Source: Brachionus plicatilis (taxonomy: Eukaryota; Rotifera; Eurotatoria; Ploima; Brachionidae). From it: 64,000 nt of DNA. The stretch is from the NCBI GenBank assembly GCA_010279815.1, contig QEOQ01000122.1, positions 523,742 through 587,741 on the forward strand, written 5' to 3'. The notes beneath the pieces were generated by a model. That model did no database searches. It was not told where the DNA came from and worked only from the letters and a program-made list of their open reading frames with translations. The stretch's first letter is position 1. Every line of letters begins with the position of its first letter. Of this stretch, positions 56,137 to 64,000 are shown one piece after another. The position numbers were made by a program, and so were the translations under genes.

Positions 56137-56667
56137 TATTAGGATGTAAAAAATTTAAATTTTGCACTGCAAAATATTGATAAATATTTAATTTTTACTT
56201 GAGATATATATTCATTTATTTTTTCCTATTTATCATCATCATCGTCAATCGGCTTTTGATAACCTAGATCTACAGACGTGCTCGATTTGAGAATTCAATT
56301 TGATTTGAGAAACAGCAGCAGCATGCTGGTAGCTTTTTAACGTCATGTTAAGGACAAAATTTCCTAGTTTAAAGACTATACAAATTATTAATAATAAAGT
56401 TAAGTTATTTTTTTTAAAAACCATGACATGAATTTGAAAAATTTCTTTATGTTTAAAATAAAAATTGGTGAAGGCAATAATCAGCAATGCTTTGAAAAAC
56501 ATTATTTTTAAACAAGATATGTGAATGGAACTTTAGAAGTTCTCAAAACTAGAAGAAATAGCAAATAACTTCTAAGAAGTTTATATACTGATATCATAAT
56601 GTAATAGTCTTATATATTTCTTGGGATTTTTTCAATAAAGCTCGTTACTCTAAATCAAAATAAAGCC

Positions 56668-59600
56668 TCAGGTTCTTACATTATACAGAAAAGATCTGTA
56701 GGATGAATTTATGTATCTATTAGCTTCACTTGTTTTTAAGAATTGTACAAATTGGCGTTTTTCTGCGGCAGCCTTGTAGTGGTGACAGAGCTCCATACAG
56801 CTAAATGACCTATAACTAGAAATATTTCGCAAAAAATTGATCAATTTTTTGTGGTAGGCCAAAAATGTGGCCCTGTTTTGAATAAATGATTCATCTATGA
56901 TCTGATTAAGATAATTTTGTTTAAGCAAAATGAGCTGACTTTTTTGGTAGTATGAAAATTTTAGGAAAAATTTTAAGTTCCTGATAATGTGTGCACATTC
57001 TAGTCTATTTGTGTCAAAACCGCAGCTTTTAAGTAATAAGGATACTTCGTTCTCTGGTATACCATTAGATGTTAAACGAATCAAGCATAAAATCTTTGAA
57101 ATTTAAATTAAACAAATTAATTATTTAAATAATTAAAATTATAACTTCTTTGATTATATCATTAGGAAAGTCTGAGTTTATGCGATTGATGATATTTCGT
57201 ATTAAATCGGTTATTTTTAAAGGAAAATTTTGAATTTTTGTATTAATTGTTGTAAATTCACCAAAAACACGAAGTTCGTCGCAAACACAATGTAACCACA
57301 AGGGAATCTTGTTATCTGATGATTTTTTCAAAATTAAATTCATCTGTGTATCATCAAGTCTCTTAAAAATTAAAATTAAAATTTTTTTCCTGCAAATTAA
57401 AAATTAAATTTATCTTATTTAAATATTTGATTGAATACATTTATTTTTTATGATAGATTTTAAACATATGAATATTAGCAATTTTATTTAGTTTTGATAT
57501 TTTTACAAATAATATATTCTATACTGATTTAAATCGAAATTTTGCTTTTTTTAAGCGGTTTCATTCAAATATGTTTTTAAATTTTTAATTTTTCTAATTA
57601 AATTTTCTCTTTAACTCCAACTACAGTTTTAAAAAAATTAAATTTTCTAAATTTTTACTCAGGTTCGATATGCTGAATACGGAAGCTTGTTATCTTAAAA
57701 ACGGGCTCAAATCAAATTAGGAAGTCAATTTGAGTAAAAATTTTCATAATTGATGTGAATAAATTTAGAGCAAAATAAAATTTATTTTTAAAACTATTTG
57801 TTTGGATGGCTTATTACAAATAAAATTGTACCAAAACATAAATATAATTTACTTTAAACAATTTCACGATATTTAAATTTAGATTAAAAAAATCGAGGTC
57901 TCTTAACACCTCAAATTTTGTTTCAATATCTTTAATAAGATTATACTTTTTAAGCATTTTTTGATAATAAAGCATTTTTTGATTTTATTTTGGAAATTAA
58001 ACTTACCTTGTTGTATTTTCTTAAAAATTTGTTAATGAAATCGCGAGATTCATTGTTATCAAATCCGTTTAAATATATCTTTAGGGAATCGTTTAAATCG
58101 AAAACAGATGACTGTTCCGGAGTACAAGTGAATACGCAAATTATGTTCTTGAATTTAGAACTCAATGGAATCAATTTATAATAATCGTTTTTAGCCTTTA
58201 ATTTGGAAAATGAATTTTTTTAATTAAAAAGTTTTAAAAAATACCAAATCAAATCCGTCAATAAATATTAAAATTTTGATTTTTCTCTCATTTAAAATTC
58301 CTAGTAATTTTTCAAATGATTCTAAATTACTAATTGAATCATAAGCTGTCTCAAAAAAAAGTTCATCTCCTAAATCTTTAAAAAAATTAACTGTTATTTC
58401 TTTAATTTATTTGGTACTAACTTAATAATTTTTTGTAATGAAAAATAAATCTTGACACAAACGCTAGAGGATACTGACCAAATACGCTTGAATCGGAAAA
58501 ATGATAAAAAATATCTGTATTTTGAAATTTTTTTGTCAATAGATTTTTGATAACCATGGCAATAAAACTTGTCTCTATAAAAATTAAATAAAAAAAAATT
58601 AAAAAAAAATTTTAGTCATACTTCCTGACCCTCTATCTCCCACAATTAGTCCCGAACTAGCATTTTCAATTTTTTCCATTAAGTAATTCAAGTCGGTCTG
58701 ATAGCCGACAAAAAAATTGGTCATCTCAACAACAAGCAAATCTTGGTTCGACAATTCTAGAACAAAAATTTACTCAGCAAGAAAATTTAAATTAAAACAC
58801 AATGATTACCATCTTGAAAAAAAAGTTCTTTTTTTTCATTTCTTATTTCATGCGAATCAAAATCAGCATTTTCGAGCCTATAAATCGGATTCAAATCCGG
58901 AAAGGTCTTTTGGATCGAAGCGATCAAAAAATTTAGAACTTGTTCAGCAAAATTTTTAAAATTTTTCAACTTAACTTTTTTTCTTCCAGTTGCATCGTCT
59001 ATCTTGTCGTATTCACATGAATACTTGAAAACTTGATTCGGAAAGTACTGTGCCAATTTATCTTTTAAGACTTTCAGTTGAGATATAGAATCTGGATTTT
59101 TTTCAAAAAATTTATTCCTGTATTCTTCCGGAATTTGTTTAAGGCTTTCTCTAACAAAAAAACATGCATTTTTGTTTCTACAACGAATGGCACCGTGTAA
59201 AAATTCCATATGTGTGATTGAAATATTCGGTACCCAGTCATAGGTTTTTTTAATACTAGCTGGAAGATAGTTCCAATCGGGCACCCATCCATACTTGTCG
59301 CCAAGCATTCCAATAAAAAATGGCTGGCCATCATTTTCATCCAAGCAACGATCCAATTCGGACAAACAAGTCAAAATAGTGTCTTCGTTGGTGCTATCTG
59401 CGGGCACACCCCATCTCAAATCGCATTCAACCAAGTCCAAATTTCGTTTGTGGCACCATTCTCTGAGCTCTGGAAAGACAAATTTTACCAATATTTCTCT
59501 TTCGTTAAAGAAATCTGTAAATGTGGACGAAACAAAAACTCTTATTGCTTTTGATCGTTTAAAACTAGTCAAATTAGAACAAAAATTAGGCGATTGTGGC

Positions 59601-59761
59601 TTAATTTTTGAGATATTTTCAACAATTTGCTGACTTATTGTCCACCATGTTTTTTCAACCGAAGATTTTTTAAATATATCCTCATTCGAGTTTATTATTA
59701 AATCTCTTGAAATGACATACTTAGCTGATTGGGTTTTTCTCTCGATTCTTGGATTAGACAT
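56668..59761 (-). CDS. DUF4062-NACHT domain protein (NPHP3/NWD1/TEP1-like)
   Basis: Seven exons (58810-59761, 58622-58756, 58422-58574, 58245-58375, 58007-58195, 57146-57361, 56668-57093) join in frame to give 733 residues. A DUF4062-type domain comes first (RVFVSSTFTDFFNEREILVK, then ECDLRWGVP, about residues 73-230). The NACHT NTPase follows: Walker A GDRGSGKTS is split by intron 2, and Walker B ILIFIDGFD is in exon 4. Exon 5 runs to NKFLRKYNK, exon 6 starts RLDDTQMNL and continues to DELRVFGEF, and exon 7 opens CLIRLTSNGIPENEV. This series is typical of nephrocystin-3, NWD1 and TEP1 relatives. The family are STAND-type ATPase switches. The usual TPR or WD repeats are not seen: the frame stops at 56668, though a strong GTAAGA donor just before the stop could extend it. 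Intron 5 is the longest (645 bp). Confidence 0.85.
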
Positions 59762-60235
59762 TTTTTATATTTTTTTTCAAAAAAATATTTCTTAACCTTT
59801 TTTTCATGTTTCCATGACAACAAAGCAATTCATTCAAATAGATAATAATATCAACAAAGATTTAAAAATGTTTTTTTTTAGATTGTTATTTAAAAATAGT
59901 TAATTAATAATAAAAAAAAAATTTTTTCGTTTTTAAATTTTCATTGTATTTGGAAATAAAAATGTATTTGATGATAGACTCTCTAATAGTAGTATTAATT
60001 TTGAAAAAAAATCGAAAAATTGAAGAATTGAAAATTTTAATTTAAAAACTTTTGACACTTTGAAAAATTTACTGTCCCCCTTTTTTTTGTAAAAGCGATA
60101 AAATTTCAATAATTTTGAAATATATTTACTCAACTCATTTAACTAATATTTCATTACAATTTTTTCTTTAAATGTATATAAACCACTAGGTACAAAACAT
60201 GGTTCGCTTATATCTCGTTGTGAAATAGCTAACTA
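59762..60235. other. AT-rich spacer, probable NACHT gene promoter
   Basis: No coding sequence. The 5' flank of the minus-strand gene starts here. Confidence 0.4.
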
Positions 60236-60239
60236 GACC

Positions 60240-60800
60240 GTTAATTTTTCCTCAAATTTTTAGCGTACTTGTTTTTTACACTATCCGGCGTCTTGCAAAT
60301 GTTACTGCTATAAACAATATTATTTCCTGGCAGAGCAGTGTTGCCAAGAGTGAAATATGATTCATCATCAATTATAAATTCATATCTGCTTTATTTTAAA
60401 AGTTTTCCACGACATTTTGGCCTGGCTGCCTTCTCCTGGTTAGCATTTAAATGAGGTCTCTTGTGTTTTTTATACTTTTTGATGTTTCTATACTTCTTTA
60501 AAATTTATCCGATATAGGTATAGTGGCAATTAAACTTTCTAGCCATCTTTCTTTGCGAACGACCCGATTTATGATTGAAATAGGCTCTTAGTTTAGCAAT
60601 CAATTTTAGCAGGTTTAACACTTCCTTTTTTCTCTTGAAAGTTTTATCTTTCTCTATAACATCTAGCCATCGATAAACATAACGTTTTTTGCATCCAAGA
60701 CCAGTGAATCGCCTTATACATTCAGCTTTTGGCAAATTTTGGTTACTTTTTACAAAGTTGTACAAATCTTTTTTGATGGTTTCGTACATTTTTTGCAAAC
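60240..60800 (-). pseudogene. Tc1/mariner transposase N-terminal fragment
   Basis: The minus strand begins MQKMYETIKKDLYNFVKSN and carries a helix-turn-helix region (GRSQRKMARKFNCHYTYIG). After one or two stops it shows YEFIIDDESYF with the first catalytic Asp of a mariner-like DDE domain. The frame then decays. The third catalytic block is not present. A dead copy of a family related by type to the fragment at 51267. Confidence 0.7.
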
Positions 60801-61900
60801 AACTTATCGAAAATTCAACTTTATGATATAATTTTAATTTATTTTAAGGCCAGAATCAGCCTGATTTTGAATTTTCAAAAAAATTGGGAGAGGTCTTGTC
60901 CACTCTTATAGCAAATTAAGCTAAACTTTTGTGCTATTCTTTATTCGACACCCGCTATTATTAAAACGATTAAGAATTTTAAACATTTTATAAAATAATT
61001 TATAAAAATTAAATCATTAAGTAAAATTGGTGGTAATCAGAAATAAGAGTTAAAAACTAACACGCCGACTTTAATACCTGATTATGAATTGTTTGAGAAG
61101 ACTAAAATTTTTAGAGCCTATTTTGAATCGAATTTTAATCGTATTTTTTAATTATTTTTTCTAAAAATTTTTATTTATCATTTTATCTGATCTTTTGACA
61201 ATGAAGCTTGAATTAATAATTAATAATATAACCTTTTATTAATAACCTTTTATTATAGTACTGTAAATTATTAATAATAAATCTAGAAAATATATTTGAT
61301 ACTAAATAAAAATGTTATAAATTCATTACTATTAAGTAAAACCCATGTCATTTTCAACATAGTTTACAGTAAAATGTGTTAACTAGTTAACTAACAGAGA
61401 ATTTCACGAGTTTTCTAAAAAAATTTAATTTAAAAGTTTAAATCCAGGAAGGGTAGTTTTTTGATAAATTCTATTTTTATGAATTATATGATGTATTGAT
61501 GATAAAATGTTTTTTTTATTTAAAAAACTGAATGTGGAAACTTTTGATCTTTAAGCTATTAGGTAGATCTTTAAAAAGGAGATTTTAAATATAAGGTACA
61601 AGGGAAACTTGAATGCGAAGATTTGTTTGAAAATTTTCCATAAAAATTTTTTAATTGCCAACTTTAAATGAAAATATTGAAGTTATATTTATTTTTTAAA
61701 TATTACTTCAATATGGGTATGATGGGTATTTTGATGAACGTTAGTTATAGGCACATTTTTGCTCTTTTTATCTAGGATAACAACTTGGAATATTTTTTGT
61801 TTCGCCACACTAAATTGAATTTTTTCGTGTTAAATATTTTGTCCTAAGCAATAGAAAGAAGCTATTTAATTTTAAAAAGAAGACTTTTTTTAAATTAAAT
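60801..61900. other. AT-rich spacer, no gene seen
   Basis: Low-complexity DNA between the mariner relic and the 3' end of the ornithine carrier. Confidence 0.45.
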
Positions 61901-61902
61901 TT

Positions 61903-61908
61903 TTTATT
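61903..61908 (-). terminator. Poly(A) signal of ornithine carrier
   Basis: AATAAA on the minus strand, about 17 bases after the stop codon. Confidence 0.5.
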
Positions 61909-61924
61909 TTTTAAAAAAGAAAAT

Positions 61925-62895
61925 TCAAAAAAAATTGGTTAAAAATTTTTTAGTTTCATTAACAGTTACGAAAAGGGCTCCAGTTGCAAAAAATGACCTA
62001 ATAATTGAAGGGCCTAATCCGGAGTATAATTTGAGAAGACCCTCGGTTTCAAAAATGTGTTTCATGCCACCGAGAACACTTTTTTTAGCTATCGGTCCAT
62101 TCGGATCGATTTGCACTCGTGATTTTATAACGTCAGTGGGAAAAATACTAACCCAAAACGAAACACCTCCAATGCCACCACATAAAGCAGTTTTCATAAT
62201 TCCAATGTCGTCCTTAGACTTTCCACCAGAGGCGAACAGAGAACGAGTAAACTCGTAGGCGCCAAAGAAAAAAAAATAACCGGGCATTTCACGGGCAAAA
62301 GTGGACGCCAGTCCATGATAAAAACCACGGATGCCTTGTTCCATGAAAATTTGCCTGCATAGTCGATACGGGCCTATGTTGGTGCTGTTCGACAATTCTC
62401 GTGCTGATTGAAGACGACATTTAACAAGTTCGGTGGGACAAAGGACTAGAGAGGCGAAGAACGCAGCCGAGGAACCGGCCAAGGCGTTATGGAATGAATT
62501 AAGCTCTTCTACTTTATCTTTAAAAGACAGCTTACAGATAGCTTTTTGGCACAGGCCATAAGACATGAATAAAACAGCATTTTCTTTTGATATAAATTGA
62601 AGAGTTAAGAAAATTTCTTAAACAAAATTTACCTGCTATGTTGGCGCTTAGTGCTGGTATAGTGCCGGCGTACAAGCCCCGGTAAATGCCGTCTTTGCGA
62701 AACGTTTCAATTCCGCAACTAAATGCATTTTTGTAAAGATTTGGAAACATTTGCATCTTAACTTTGATCGTGTCCAGCGGTTGTCCCACATAGACACAAG
62801 CAGTTCCGCCTTTTGGAACATTTAAATAAGACTAGTTAGTTTAAGTGAATTTTTGTACCCATGACTCCACTGGTAAAATCTATAACAGCTTCCAT
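61925..62895 (-). CDS. SLC25A15: Mitochondrial ornithine carrier (SLC25A15/ORC1-like)
   Basis: Exons 62859-62895, 62633-62809 and 61925-62583 join across introns of 49 bp each to give 290 residues, the normal length for a mitochondrial carrier. The short first exon encodes [13 protein letters not shown], leading into [20 protein letters not shown]. Three carrier repeats carry PLDTIK, PTELVK and PTDVIK signatures. [33 protein letters not shown] and [13 protein letters not shown] match ornithine transporters closely, more than other SLC25 members. The protein exchanges ornithine and citrulline or other basic amino acids across the inner mitochondrial membrane. It is in an isolated position between repeats. 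The middle exon junction restores ANIAENAVLF. Confidence 0.94.
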
Positions 62896-62899
62896 AATT

Positions 62900-63960
62900 G
62901 TAAAAAAATGAAAAAAAATTTTCTAGAAATTTATTATAATAATTTGAATTAGCGTGGTAAGTCTGATGGTTGTTGAATAAGCTTTTACAAATTTAAAATA
63001 CCAAAATATCCGTAAATTTGGTTGTGTATTTAAGCGTCTTTATCTAAACATATTTTTTTTATAAACACGTGTAGTAGGTTTCAAACTAATTGGTCTTAAA
63101 GTAAACTTCGTCTTGAAAGCATTTGCTTTCGTCTCAATACTATACTTTAAAATAGAATCCATAAAATCTAACAATAAAATTTTTTGGGAAAATTTTCCCA
63201 AAAAAATTTTATTGATTTATCAAAATTTTTAATGTTTATTATTCATTTTTTATCCAAATATAACAAACTGTTCTATTTTATTTAATTAAGTGGACTTTTG
63301 TGCTTCTTCGGAACTTTGCTTAAGAATGTAACTATTTAAAGGTCATTTGAATCTTATAAAACATGAATATTAAAATAATATTAATAAACTAATTCTATAC
63401 AATGTTTCATTGCTAAGCACTATTTCTTGAAATAACAGATGGGTGTGTTTTTATTTATTATAATTTTCCTTTAAGAGAAAATAAAATAAATTAAGTTATA
63501 CGTATAAAAATTGAAATTAAAACCACTCTAATCTTGATTAACACGTTTTATTTTTTAATAAAGTCTCACTTAATAACCTAATTAGTCCAAGTCCAGACTT
63601 TTTTTTTCAAAAGTCCCAGCCAAAAACTTTTCAATTTTTTTTTCAAGATAAATATCATGACTATAAAATTCTCAAAGTATTTAAATTAAAAAATTGTGTT
63701 AATCTTAATGACTCGAAGGTCATCAAGATTAAATCAAATTTTTTAAAAAATGGTCGGTGGTCGGCACTTTTTGGATATCTCTTATTACATTGCTTTTATT
63801 AAAGACCCAGAATGGGCAATATTACGTTGTTTTACGTGATTTTTCATAATGATGAATAAATTTAAATACTCGAGTTGAATTAATTTTTTTTAACCCATTT
63901 TTTGTGATCTTAATATGTTTGTGCGAAAAAACTAAAATAAAAGATAAATGTAATTTAGAT
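62900..63960. other. AT-rich spacer with hairpin and AAGTC repeat
   Basis: No gene seen. A perfect long inverted repeat lies at 63176-63218 (AATAAAATTTTTTGGGAAAA and its mirror), and an AAGTC cluster at 63580-63635. Confidence 0.5.
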
Positions 63961-63966
63961 GAATAC

Positions 63967-63967
<1 letters not shown>

Positions 63968-64000
<33 letters not shown>
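63968..64000. repeat. (AAT)n microsatellite, runs off window
   Basis: Perfect AAT/ATA trinucleotide array through the last base. Confidence 0.9.

Noticed and set aside
56245..56502. 85-codon minus-strand ORF with hydrophobic stretches
   Set aside because: Composition is what AT-rich noise gives (Phe, Ile, Leu, Lys), with no recognisable domain, and it lies just beyond the NACHT gene end.
57840..57945. Possible extra exon in intron 5 of the NACHT gene
   Set aside because: The frame is open with weak splice sites, but joining NKFLRKYNK directly to RLDDTQ gives the expected family sequence, so the extra piece is probably intron.

Overview
The window is AT-rich metazoan nuclear DNA, with GT-AG introns mostly 45-65 bp long, animal-specific gene families (POU4, ornithine carrier, C2H2 repressor, DUF4062-NACHT protein) and very many transposon remains. 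A small-genome invertebrate fits best. A monogonont rotifer such as Brachionus is my guess from base composition, intron size and repeat style, but nothing here proves it. There are two assembly gaps, 9230-9393 and 43880-43882.

Layout. 1-11.8 kb is a retroelement graveyard: two large minus-strand non-LTR elements (1845-3806 and 6471-9229), LINE scraps, and the 3' half of an LTR element with an env-like ORF and one LTR (9856-11147). At 12.8-14.8 kb and 21.8-23.8 kb lie two near-identical, oppositely oriented two-exon genes for a secreted GH19 chitinase-like protein with a von Willebrand A domain. Between them are nested inverted-repeat elements, a piggyBac remnant, a tRNA-like segment, a small Ser-rich ORF and a Mutator-type SWIM fragment. 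25.6-26.1 kb holds a small two-exon Ly6/uPAR-like gene. 26.5-33.5 kb is a cluster of DNA transposons whose ends and target duplications can be read: a pogo element coding for a DNA-binding domain, nested piggyBac elements, Mutator-like elements and a LINE split by a palindromic element. At 34.0-34.9 kb is a six-finger C2H2 repressor gene (minus). 35-43 kb is almost gene-free. 44.4-47.6 kb holds a two-exon POU class 4 homeobox gene (plus), whose second exon is strikingly GC-rich. 48-56.2 kb is again repeats. 56.7-59.8 kb is a seven-exon DUF4062-NACHT gene (minus), and 61.9-62.9 kb a three-exon mitochondrial ornithine carrier (minus).

The host genes do not form an obvious pathway. POU4 and the zinc-finger protein are developmental regulators, the chitinase pair and Ly6 protein are secreted or membrane-anchored, and the carrier is metabolic. 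What unifies the window is its transposons: non-LTR elements, an LTR element, Tc1/mariner, pogo, piggyBac and Mutator/hAT-like families, many as palindromic derivatives whose boundaries and target-site duplications are visible by eye.
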